Source: Bacillota bacterium
GTDB taxonomy: Bacteria; Bacillota; Clostridia; Acetivibrionales; JAEZXR01
Reading direction: 5' to 3'
Assembly (NCBI GenBank): GCA_023419605.1
Contig: JAEZXR010000018.1
Location: forward strand, 92,457 to 156,456
DNA: 64,000 bases
In this document: in pieces, positions 1-8,123 of the stretch
How the letters are laid out: the number at the start of each line of letters is the position of its first letter
Position numbering within the stretch: position 1 is the first letter of the stretch
Notes under the pieces: generated by a model
The model's input: the letters and a program-made list of their open reading frames with translations, nothing else
Told to the model about the DNA's origin: nothing
The model's database searches: none
Program-made: the position numbers and the translations under genes

Positions 1-1028
1 TGTGTCAGTTTCAGGTCTTCAAGCAGAACTTCCATATATTCGGATTTATCCATGATTATTTTCGAAAACTTGATTCTCTCTTCAGGAGTAACCCGGTCGT
101 CGGCTTCAAGCATCAATTCAATATATCCCCGGATGGAGGAGAGAGGTGTTTTTAAATCATGAGAAATATTTGCTATCCATTCTTCCCTCATTTTCTCGAT
201 TTTTTTCCTTTCGAGCTCATTCGACTGAAGTTTTTGGGACATATGATTGAGGCTGGTGTATACCTCCTTATATAATCCTTTTTCCGTATAACTGATACTT
301 AAATCGCCCTCCGCCATAGCTGCAATTCCGTCTGTTATCTTCACAACAGGCTTAGTCAATCTCCTGGCAAAAATGTATCCAAGCAAAATAATAATCATAA
401 ATGTAAGTGTGTTGGAAACCATTGTAGGTCCGATATTAAAAAATCCCTTGATATAGCTGTAAAAACCATATAGAAATGTATACATTGTGATTTTAGGCTT
501 AGGCACTCCAATAATATACTGAACCTTTGGCATAGCCCCCTCTTCCGTTTCATTAACCGGCACTGTTCCATCATTCATTTTGCGTACAGCAAACTTCGAT
601 ATTGTCATACTTTCCAAACTCGGAGGTGCCTGATAAACAAATACATCATACCCTTTGAGAAGACCTGGGGCGTCTTTCAATTTTGTCAAATCCTCCTTAG
701 TATACTGGCTTTTTACAATAACAGGCTTATTGACGCTTTCGATTTCCTTACCGCTCTTATCAATTATTTGTACCCAGCTCTTGTTTTCATTCAGCAGTGT
801 TATCGCCTCCTGAGTTATATCAGGTTGCTCGTCCTTTAGCTTGATCTGTCCCACTACCTTCCTTACATCGATAGAGTTTGGGTTAAAGGCTGTCATCATT
901 TTACCCACATTGCTCCCATTGGAGGCAACATAAAAATAATAGGACATCACAGCCGTGTTGATGAAGTTTCCTGCTATACCGATAATTATAATCGCAGCTA
1001 AAAACTGTAGTGTTACCTTCCAACGCAT
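1..1028 (-). CDS. Sensor histidine kinase, C-terminus outside window (partial)
   Basis: Membrane sensor kinase partnered with the response regulator just upstream. The 342 visible codons read, in order, a first membrane helix (about residues 8-28), an extracytoplasmic sensor region of about 170 residues, a second helix (about 205-225), a HAMP linker, and the start of a HisKA dimerisation domain with the phospho-acceptor motif ISHDLKTPLSS (His near residue 290). The HATPase domain is cut off by the window edge. The ATG at 1028 is preceded by AAAGGAG inside the last codons of the regulator gene and follows its stop by two bases, so the two are translationally linked. It is last in a long minus-strand run of transport and surface genes, so the ligand may be envelope-related (inference). 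The sensor region was not recognised. Confidence 0.93.
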   Translation of the reverse strand, partial: MRWKVTLQFLAAIIIIGIAGNFINTAVMSYYFYVASNGSNVGKMMTAFNPNSIDVRKVVGQIKLKDEQPDITQEAITLLNENKSWVQIIDKSGKEIESVNKPVIVKSQYTKEDLTKLKDAPGLLKGYDVFVYQAPPSLESMTISKFAVRKMNDGTVPVNETEEGAMPKVQYIIGVPKPKITMYTFLYGFYSYIKGFFNIGPTMVSNTLTFMIIILLGYIFARRLTKPVVKITDGIAAMAEGDLSISYTEKGLYKEVYTSLNHMSQKLQSNELERKKIEKMREEWIANISHDLKTPLSSIRGYIELMLEADDRVTPEERIKFSKIIMDKSEYMEVLLEDLKLT

Positions 1029-1030
1029 AC

Positions 1031-1762
1031 TTATAACTCCTTTGACACAAATTTGTAGCCCAGTCCCTTAACAGTAATAAGATGCTTGGGGTTCCCCGGA
1101 TCATCCTCCAGTTTTTCCCTCAGGTGCCGGATATGAACCATGATCGTGTTGTCGTCACCCATATAGTCCTCACCCCAAATCGCTTCATAAAGCTTCCTTT
1201 TACTGAGTATCCTGTTTACATTTCTGACTAAATACATTAAAAGCTGCAATTCTTTGGCAGTCAGATCTATTACAATTCCATTTTTTCGTACTTCCGATTT
1301 GGATTCATCGATATAGAGATTGGCTAATTTATAGATTGCAGTTTTGTTTACTGCCTTGTTACCATCAATGCCTAGATATTGTTTTCTGCGCAGTTGAGCT
1401 TTGATTCTGAATACCACTTCTTTCAGGCTAAAAGGTTTGGTTATGTAATCATCCCCCCCAATCCCAAGTCCCAAAAGTTTGTCTACTTCCTCTTCTTTCG
1501 CAGACAGGAAAAGAATGGGCTCATAAGTAAACTCCCTTAACCGGCGGCAAACTTCAAATCCATCAATATCCGGCAGCATTACGTCCAGGACAATAATGTC
1601 GGGTTTTTCCCTCCTGCATACTTCAATTCCCGTATAACCGTTTTCAGCTTTGTATATATTCGTAAACCCTTCTTTTAACAGGTAGGTTTCCAATAGATCC
1701 CTCAAGTCCTTCTCATCATCAATGATTAGTATTCTGCAGCTGCCGATGCTTCCTACATCCAT
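1031..1762 (-). CDS. OmpR/PhoB-family response regulator
   Basis: DNA-binding response regulator of the two-component pair. The N-terminal receiver domain has the acidic pair in LIIDDE, the phospho-acceptor Asp in IIVLDVMLPD and the conserved Lys in DYITKPF. The C-terminal winged helix ends in the usual VKGLGYKF hairpin. I chose the ATG at 1762 because a GAGGT motif lies seven bases upstream; a GTG at 1786 would add eight residues and also has a purine-rich stretch before it. The histidine kinase follows after two bases. The spacer before it has an extended -10 promoter candidate, so it may be expressed separately from the transport genes upstream. Targets are unknown; the adjacent transport genes are natural candidates (inference). 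Confidence 0.93.
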   Translation of the reverse strand: MDVGSIGSCRILIIDDEKDLRDLLETYLLKEGFTNIYKAENGYTGIEVCRREKPDIIVLDVMLPDIDGFEVCRRLREFTYEPILFLSAKEEEVDKLLGLGIGGDDYITKPFSLKEVVFRIKAQLRRKQYLGIDGNKAVNKTAIYKLANLYIDESKSEVRKNGIVIDLTAKELQLLMYLVRNVNRILSKRKLYEAIWGEDYMGDDNTIMVHIRHLREKLEDDPGNPKHLITVKGLGYKFVSKEL

Positions 1763-1849
1763 AGTTTGTACCTCACAAAGGTTCACCCCAGGCCCTTCTT
1801 ACTGATAAAGACCTGGGGGATATTTTCTTTAGCTGATACCTAGACCAGT

Positions 1850-1911
1850 ACTATTTTTATTATAGCATGGGCATTCAGGTACCCATGTGTAAACAATATG
1901 TAAATAATGTT
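1850..1911 (-). promoter_or_regulatory. Candidate extended -10 promoter with inverted repeat
   Basis: Reading the minus strand, TGCTATAAT is a good extended -10 element about 90 bases before the response regulator start. It follows an inverted repeat CATGGG-N10-CCCATG that could be an operator. No convincing -35 hexamer is seen at 17 bases. The site allows expression of the regulator and kinase apart from the lipoprotein gene upstream. Confidence 0.4.
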
Positions 1912-1925
1912 TGCGCGAATATTTC

Positions 1926-4283
1926 CTACTCTCCTAAATAAGTGTCAACTCTATTTTGAATAAGCTTTGCAACCTCTTCCGCTGTTTTGCTGCCTGAGAA
2001 AAATGCCTTTGCTTCTTCTTGCACAATATTTGCAATATGAGTGTCTACACTGGTGTATGTTTTCAGTCTACCGATCATAGTATTGATATAGTCGACATCC
2101 GCCTGTGTAATTTGAGAGGGTGTAATAGGTTTGTTGCTGCCGCCGCTTCCGATCATCATTTTCACGTTACCGTTTACTGTCATATCCATTGCTTGCCGGG
2201 CTTTTTTCTGTTGAGCTTCCTTGTTGACCGAAAAACCTTTTAACTCCATAGAACTTTGGATATCATCCGATAACAGGATTTTCAAAAACTCCCATGCTTT
2301 GTCCTTATATTTTGAACTGCTGCTGATCCCATAAGAATCTTCTGAAGAAAATTCACCTGAACTGCCGTTCCCTTCCGATGGAAAATCAAACAGTGAAAGC
2401 TTGTCGTTGAATACATTTTTAAAAAGTCCCCAAAACATATAATCACTGATATTCTGAGGATAAAAAACCACTGCCCCCCGTTGGGCTGCATCAAGTATTT
2501 CCCCCATGTTTTGTTTGGCACCTTTACTCGCGATCTTTCCGTCTCCAAAGGACTTAACGGTATTCAGCATATCAATAAATTCATGGGAGTTAAATTTAGA
2601 CTTCTTAGTCTGTCTGTCTATAAAATTGCCATAATTACTACGTGTCACTATGTCTAAAAGATCCGAATAACTGACATTGGGCAGCGCAGTTCTTCCGGTC
2701 TTACTATCGGTTACCTTTTGTGCGATCTCTCTGAAATCGGTCCAGGTCCATTTGCCGTCATCTATAGTAACGGAGCTCTTATCAAGGATATCCGTATTTG
2801 CCATAAACGCACTAAATGAAAAGGTTATAGGCAGAGCATACATATTTCTATTGATTTTCATACCGTCAAATATATTGGAGTAGTATTTGCTGCTATCAAA
2901 GCTCTTATCTTTAGCCATCAGTTCACTTAAGTTAGCCAGAGTATTTTTTGAAACGTACTTTTCATACGGAAGCCAACCTGTAAAAATAATATCAGGTCCT
3001 TTTCCCGAAAGAATCTGCGTATTCAATGCGTTTATATATTTTTCCCTATCTTCGCTGCTTTGCCCGGTTGGCGGAGCTTCGATGTTTATTTTATAATCCG
3101 GGTTATCTTTCTGAAATTTACTGGCAGCAGTCTGAAGAACCCGGTCTGAGCTTTTTGCTGAAATTGTAATTGTTTTCTTTTGCTCTGCAGCTTTTTCTCC
3201 CGCTTGAAGTGTATACTTATATATCTCGAATTTTACATCCGCTGAGGGCTGCGCTGATACAACACTTGAAGATGCAGATTTACTTTGCACCCCTTCTGCC
3301 TGCGATGCTTCTCCTTTTTTTACCTTCTCTCCACCGACTCCCTTGATTTGCATAGCCATTGTAGTGACATAAATGTTTTTTGAGGAATCAACAGCAAAGT
3401 CTGTAATATTATACCCTGAGCTAAGTATGGTAAAGGACGTAAAATCCAGCACGGCCCCTGCCGGTTTTCCCTGGGAATCATACATTTTCACACCGGAATC
3501 ATCAACTAAATATATACTTTTATCTGATTTCGAGTAACCGACTCTTGTTTGCCCCCCCACTCTAATACTGCCATTACCAGCCATAATTTCCTGCTTCCAG
3601 ATGCTTTTCCCTGTTGATGCGCTTATTTTTTCCAATGTACTACTTCCATTTTGCATACTGCGGCTTACTGCTATGATGTTGTCATCCTGATCCAGGCATA
3701 TTCCCCAGTAGTCCTGCGATCCTATGGTTTTGACAGATTGTCCGTTTTTATCGATAACCTCGATGTTTTCCTGCGGCTTCACAAGATAGGCGTTTCCATT
3801 TGAATCAACGGCAATATCGATAATTCCCATGCTCGGCATATTGTTTTTGCCTGCCGCAGCCGTTTTTAAGTCTATTGTTTTTAAAGTCTCTCCCTTCGGA
3901 TTGATTATGCAAAGTTGAAAGCTCGTACCACTCTCGGGCTGCGAATTTCTTACTACTACATAAAGATTATCCGATGAGTCCAAGGCGAATGTGCTTCCAT
4001 CCCCTTCGAAATTACCTTTTATTTCTCCTACCGGATTACCGTCAGAATCCAGAATTGCATAACGGGGGCTGCCACTTCCCCTGTCATATACAACGAGTTG
4101 GTTTTTGGAATTAATCCTGGAACCACCAGGTGCTTTTACGTTGGATCTACTGCCTATTTCCTTTTCCTCATAGTTGGGTGTATTTGTTTCCATTGTCTCT
4201 TTCGTGCTTTTTGAACTCCCGCACGCTGAAAGATTTACAGCAAGTGTAGTTATCATAATAAAACTAACAATTCTTTTAAACAT
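1926..4283 (-). CDS. Lipoprotein fusing a propeller-like region to a family 1 solute-binding domain
   Basis: Predicted surface lipoprotein of 785 residues. The signal peptide ends in the lipobox LSAC at about residue 21, so the protein should be anchored at Cys21. Residues about 45-320 contain repeated Asp/Gly-rich blades of the type DSSDNLYVV, DSNGNAYLV, DQDDNIIAV and DSSKNIYVT, resembling NHL or YVTN propellers. After a Ser/Ala-rich linker (about 325-350), residues about 365-785 look like an extracellular solute-binding protein of the sugar ABC importer type. Such proteins are normally 400-450 residues, so the N-terminal half is an unusual addition. It lies in the same run as MalF- and MalG-like permeases and is probably their binding protein (inference). 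The ATG at 4283 has AAAGGAAAGTGAG upstream. Confidence 0.88.
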   Translation of the reverse strand: MFKRIVSFIMITTLAVNLSACGSSKSTKETMETNTPNYEEKEIGSRSNVKAPGGSRINSKNQLVVYDRGSGSPRYAILDSDGNPVGEIKGNFEGDGSTFALDSSDNLYVVVRNSQPESGTSFQLCIINPKGETLKTIDLKTAAAGKNNMPSMGIIDIAVDSNGNAYLVKPQENIEVIDKNGQSVKTIGSQDYWGICLDQDDNIIAVSRSMQNGSSTLEKISASTGKSIWKQEIMAGNGSIRVGGQTRVGYSKSDKSIYLVDDSGVKMYDSQGKPAGAVLDFTSFTILSSGYNITDFAVDSSKNIYVTTMAMQIKGVGGEKVKKGEASQAEGVQSKSASSSVVSAQPSADVKFEIYKYTLQAGEKAAEQKKTITISAKSSDRVLQTAASKFQKDNPDYKINIEAPPTGQSSEDREKYINALNTQILSGKGPDIIFTGWLPYEKYVSKNTLANLSELMAKDKSFDSSKYYSNIFDGMKINRNMYALPITFSFSAFMANTDILDKSSVTIDDGKWTWTDFREIAQKVTDSKTGRTALPNVSYSDLLDIVTRSNYGNFIDRQTKKSKFNSHEFIDMLNTVKSFGDGKIASKGAKQNMGEILDAAQRGAVVFYPQNISDYMFWGLFKNVFNDKLSLFDFPSEGNGSSGEFSSEDSYGISSSSKYKDKAWEFLKILLSDDIQSSMELKGFSVNKEAQQKKARQAMDMTVNGNVKMMIGSGGSNKPITPSQITQADVDYINTMIGRLKTYTSVDTHIANIVQEEAKAFFSGSKTAEEVAKLIQNRVDTYLGE

Positions 4284-4309
4284 TTAACCGCTCACTTTCC
4301 TTTCATTTC

Positions 4310-5701
4310 TTACTCTGGCTTTATTGATCCGGACATTTTTATAGATGTAATGGATAAAAAGCCCCAAGCGATCATCAAGCTTTTGACATCCATTGTAAAA
4401 GGCAGTCCCAGCCAATACGCTGCAACAGCCAATATAAGCATTGAAGCTGCAACAAATAAACCGAGATATAAAATCAATCTCGAGATAGTAATATCCGCTG
4501 TCTTCACCTGCGAAAACCCTAAATAGACCAACACAAACCCCACAATCAAGGAAACATAGAATATCCAGTTCAATACTGCCCCTAGGGTGTCCATTACAAG
4601 CTCTGCATTTGGAGCTATATAGCCCAGGCTTGATATGCTGCTTTTAACACTGCCTTTAAATAAGTCTACATAATATGAAACATTGATCAGCTCATCCGCA
4701 ATATATTTTGGCGGAATGTAAAAGGCCGTCCTTATTCCAATCCAGATGCATACAATGCAACCAATAGAAATCAGGATCTTTAAAACAGCTATTCCTAAAA
4801 CAGATGCGTATTTTTTTATAACATGGGAGAAATAATCCAGCCTGCAATTACACGTGATTAGGTTGATTACTTCCTTTAGCGTATTTTTTATCTGGCTGAG
4901 AAATATGCAGATTGCCAGAAGACCCATAATAAAGACAATAATTCCTGGTTTTTGCTCCATAAGTGCTTTTTTCAGGTTGTAATCTTCAATATAATAACCG
5001 GATATACTTTTACCAATCCGCTGCAGTGCCTCTGAAACAAGTGCAGTATTGTGATCAAGGGTGCTGCTGTCTATAGTCCTTACCTGGAAGGAATTAATTT
5101 TAGCCGTACCGTCGAGCTCAAGCAGCTTCCCTCCCGGTATAAACACGTCTGGAATTCCGCTATCCGTCAATGTTCCTATTATAGAGTGGTCTTTCGCAAA
5201 TACTCCGACCACTTTAAACGGAACATCATAGACCTGCAAGGTCTTACCTACAGCATTTTTGGTCTTAAACAGATTCCACGCAACAGTTTCCTCAATTACC
5301 GCCACATTTCCTCCTTCCGTCTCACTTTTATGAGTAAAAAAACTTCCATATTCAAACCGCAATTGTTTAAACATAGGATATAAATAGTTCGTTCCCGTTA
5401 TCTTAACCGTACAGCTTGAGTTGTTACCGCTTACGCTAGAGCTCATCAAGCCCGACGTACAAGTATAAGTTAATTCATTCATTTGTAACTGCCTTGCCAG
5501 TTCCTTTATATCTTCTAAAGAAAGACTGTTTACATGCTGTGCGTCATGCTGGTTTTTAGCCGAAACCATAACTTTTTCCAGGGTATAAGCTCCATTAACA
5601 TTCAGTCCCTTATTTACGACGGATTTTCCGAGAATAATTCCGGCAAGCAATAGCAATATCCCCATAAATAGTAGAGCCCATGATATTTTCCCGGATTTCA
5701 A
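4310..5701 (-). CDS. MacB/FtsX-like ABC transporter permease
   Basis: Integral membrane protein of 463 residues. An N-terminal helix (about 8-27) is followed by about 220 extracytoplasmic residues resembling the MacB periplasmic core domain, including VAVIEETVAWNLF and the VVGVFAKD strand typical of that fold. Several hydrophobic helices fill the C-terminal half (about 253-272, 303-325, 375-395, 405-430, 437-455). Classical MacB or YknZ permeases have four helices, so the extra ones make this a divergent member. It follows an HlyD/YknX-like adaptor by about 37 bases, as in adaptor-permease export modules, but no ATPase gene accompanies it in the visible part. Function could be export of a peptide or mechanical signalling at the envelope; neither is shown. 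Confidence 0.75.
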   Translation of the reverse strand: MKSGKISWALLFMGILLLLAGIILGKSVVNKGLNVNGAYTLEKVMVSAKNQHDAQHVNSLSLEDIKELARQLQMNELTYTCTSGLMSSSVSGNNSSCTVKITGTNYLYPMFKQLRFEYGSFFTHKSETEGGNVAVIEETVAWNLFKTKNAVGKTLQVYDVPFKVVGVFAKDHSIIGTLTDSGIPDVFIPGGKLLELDGTAKINSFQVRTIDSSTLDHNTALVSEALQRIGKSISGYYIEDYNLKKALMEQKPGIIVFIMGLLAICIFLSQIKNTLKEVINLITCNCRLDYFSHVIKKYASVLGIAVLKILISIGCIVCIWIGIRTAFYIPPKYIADELINVSYYVDLFKGSVKSSISSLGYIAPNAELVMDTLGAVLNWIFYVSLIVGFVLVYLGFSQVKTADITISRLILYLGLFVAASMLILAVAAYWLGLPFTMDVKSLMIAWGFLSITSIKMSGSIKPE

Positions 5702-5738
5702 TTCATCACCCCCTTGTTATACTTTCACTCTCCCTTCC

Positions 5739-7013
5739 TTATTGACTCAATAAAACGCGGGTACCATCGGAAAGGGCTTTATCAGTAATTGAGATAACCT
5801 TCTCAAAGTTTCCGATTCCACTGATAACAGCAGTTTTCAAATCATCGGAATCACCAATGGTAATACTGGCCTTCTGCGCATAATATTCATTCCCCAAGGG
5901 TCCCTTTCTTTCTTTTAATACATATACGAAGTAACCGCTATTGTCCTGTGCCACTGCAGAGTTGGATACAAGTGCCTCATAAGAACCGAAATTCTTTCTA
6001 ATGCTTGCATTTCCACTTTCTCCACCAATTAAATTGTTGGGTGGGATCTTAATTATAATATCCTTTTTCACGCCCCTCTGCTGCTGGTTATCTGTTATCC
6101 GATCCAAACTTCCCTGTATCGGTGTACCCTCTAACGATTTGATAGTAACGGATACCGGATCTCCGAGTGCAAGATAATTCACACTGTCTATATCCACTGT
6201 AGCAATAAATTCAAACCCCTTTGATGCATCTGCAATCTTATAGAGTGGTTTTGAACTATTTGCCATCGTTCCCTCATCAAAATTCAGTTCAGTGATCACA
6301 CCGTCAGCGGGTGCAGTAATCGTGCTCAGACTTAACTGCTCCTTCAACTGCTCTATTTTTCTTTCCTGCATATCAATATCCAATTGTGTGCTTTTTAAAT
6401 TTCTCTCGTTGTCCTTTATGGCATTTTCCTTATTTTTCAGTGCCAGATTGTAATCCCTGACTGCATTATCATAATTCGCCTTGGCGGTGTTCAAGTTCTC
6501 CACTGTTTCAGAACTTCCTTCATATAGCCTTTTTATATTTTCATACTCCTCTTTTGCCTTATCCATATTCATTTTCGCAGTATCGATGCTTTTATCATAG
6601 CTTATAAAGCTATCTGTCGCACCCGCATCCACAAGCTTCTCAAGACTGATCATCTTCTGTTCCTTTCTGTCAAGCTCATCCTCTAACTGCTTGGCAATTT
6701 CTGTCGTGTCAAGAAGCATAAGTGACTGCCCTTCCTTAACTGTATCCCCCACCCTTACCATCAGTTCATTTACTCTCATGTTGGACTGTACATATTTTTC
6801 AAGAACCTTCCTGGCGCAGACAGTACCTGTTCCTGTAATATCCTTTATTAATGAACCTCTTGAAGGTTTTTCGCAGATAACCTTGGGCAGTGAAAAGTTA
6901 TTAATTGTATTTGAAAAAAAAGTTAGTAAAAGCATTACACTAAAAAAAATCAGTATCGCTTTTCCAATCACCTTCTTTCGCAGCGAATTTTGAACCTGCT
7001 CCTCATACTGCAA
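5739..7013 (-). CDS. HlyD/YknX-like membrane-fusion adaptor
   Basis: Periplasmic-adaptor-type protein of 424 residues, anchored by one N-terminal helix (about 15-38). After it come a lipoyl/biotinyl-like half motif (VRVGDTVKEGQSLMLLDT), a long coiled coil (about 100-225, rich in Lys, Glu and Asn), the second lipoyl half (ITAPADGVITELNFDEGT), and beta-barrel and membrane-proximal regions to the C-terminus. The architecture matches adaptors such as YknX of Gram-positive YknXYZ. The next gene is a MacB-like permease, supporting a two-part export or sensing module. The matching ATPase is not encoded nearby. The start at 7013 is ATG with AGGAGGTAGGA upstream. Confidence 0.87.
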   Translation of the reverse strand: MQYEEQVQNSLRKKVIGKAILIFFSVMLLLTFFSNTINNFSLPKVICEKPSRGSLIKDITGTGTVCARKVLEKYVQSNMRVNELMVRVGDTVKEGQSLMLLDTTEIAKQLEDELDRKEQKMISLEKLVDAGATDSFISYDKSIDTAKMNMDKAKEEYENIKRLYEGSSETVENLNTAKANYDNAVRDYNLALKNKENAIKDNERNLKSTQLDIDMQERKIEQLKEQLSLSTITAPADGVITELNFDEGTMANSSKPLYKIADASKGFEFIATVDIDSVNYLALGDPVSVTIKSLEGTPIQGSLDRITDNQQQRGVKKDIIIKIPPNNLIGGESGNASIRKNFGSYEALVSNSAVAQDNSGYFVYVLKERKGPLGNEYYAQKASITIGDSDDLKTAVISGIGNFEKVISITDKALSDGTRVLLSQ

Positions 7014-7077
7014 TGTATCCTACCTCCTCCTACTTCGAGTTTTAAAAGACTCTCCTATCTCTTATCCTTGCTCCATC

Positions 7078-7995
7078 CTATCCCTTAAGTCCGCTCATTT
7101 GTATTCCTTCCACCAGATGATTCTCTCCATATAGGAATACCAGAAGCATCGGTACCATGTAGGTCACTGATGCTGCAAATGCAATTCCCCTTTCTCCTTC
7201 GTTAATATTTGATAAAAAGATGGAAAGCGGCTGTTTGTTCACATCTCGAAGGAATATAAGGGGCTGCTCCACCATATTCCAGTTGTCAATAAACACAAGA
7301 ATCGCCAATGCTGCAATCCCCGTCTTCGACATGGGCAGTATGATCCTTGTAAAAATACTGAAATGGGATGCTCCATCTACCTTTGCGGATTCGGAATAGG
7401 CATCAGGTATATAATGCATAAACTGCCTTAGCAGGAACACGCCGAATGTGCTGAATACTCCGGGAAATATGATCGATAAGTAGCTTCCTATCAACCCAAG
7501 CCTGTCGGCAACTATATAGTTAGGCACCAATGTTACCTGAAACGGCATCAGCATGATAATTATATACACGAAAAACAGCTTTTCCCTTCCGGTGAAATTC
7601 AGTTTGGCAAAAGCATAGGCAGCCATGGAAGCTACCGTTATTTGACCTGCAATGATTGGCACTACAAGCTTTACGGAATTCCAAAACATTAAAAGAAACT
7701 GCATACGTTTGACTAACACGGTATAATACTGTTTAATAGTAACCTGGTCAGGGATGAACTTTAGGTTTGCAAGCTTCTCCTGACTATCAACATCCGCATC
7801 TGCTCTACTGCTTGAAGCTACCATGCCGTAATTACTGTCGATTTCCTGTTCTCCCATGAAGGAGTTGGTGATAGTGACAGCAAGAGGCAGAAGGAATATC
7901 GTGGAAACAATTCCCAATATACCTGTCAAAACGGCTTTCCGGAATTTCCGGTTCAAAATTCTCCTAAGATCGGGCGCGATGAAATTCCTATTCAT
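7078..7995 (-). CDS. Carbohydrate ABC transporter permease, MalG family
   Basis: Inner-membrane permease of 305 residues with about six helices. The MalG-type EAA loop is visible as SAKVDGASHFSIFTRIILPMS (about residues 206-226), the surface that contacts the ATPase. An extracytoplasmic insertion after helix 1 (about residues 48-88) is longer than usual. It should pair with the MalF-like permease at 10486-11370 and use the solute-binding lipoprotein at 1926-4283. The two permeases are normally adjacent, but here an SLH protein gene separates them. No ATPase is present, so a shared MsmX-like ATPase encoded elsewhere is likely (inference from related sugar importers). Confidence 0.9.
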   Translation of the reverse strand: MNRNFIAPDLRRILNRKFRKAVLTGILGIVSTIFLLPLAVTITNSFMGEQEIDSNYGMVASSSRADADVDSQEKLANLKFIPDQVTIKQYYTVLVKRMQFLLMFWNSVKLVVPIIAGQITVASMAAYAFAKLNFTGREKLFFVYIIIMLMPFQVTLVPNYIVADRLGLIGSYLSIIFPGVFSTFGVFLLRQFMHYIPDAYSESAKVDGASHFSIFTRIILPMSKTGIAALAILVFIDNWNMVEQPLIFLRDVNKQPLSIFLSNINEGERGIAFAASVTYMVPMLLVFLYGENHLVEGIQMSGLKG

Positions 7996-8123
7996 TCAAT
8001 ATACCCTTCCTTTCTCCACAGGTACGACACTTTGTACCTTATAATTACCAGTGGGTAAAATACCCGGCTTTTGGGGCAGTTTACCCGCTGGATAAATTCA
8101 GAATCAAAGTGGCGTATCTATAG

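Noticed and set aside
4845..4860. Possible parS-like CACGTG at about 4852
   Set aside because: Only the central six bases match; the flanks do not fit the 16-base consensus.
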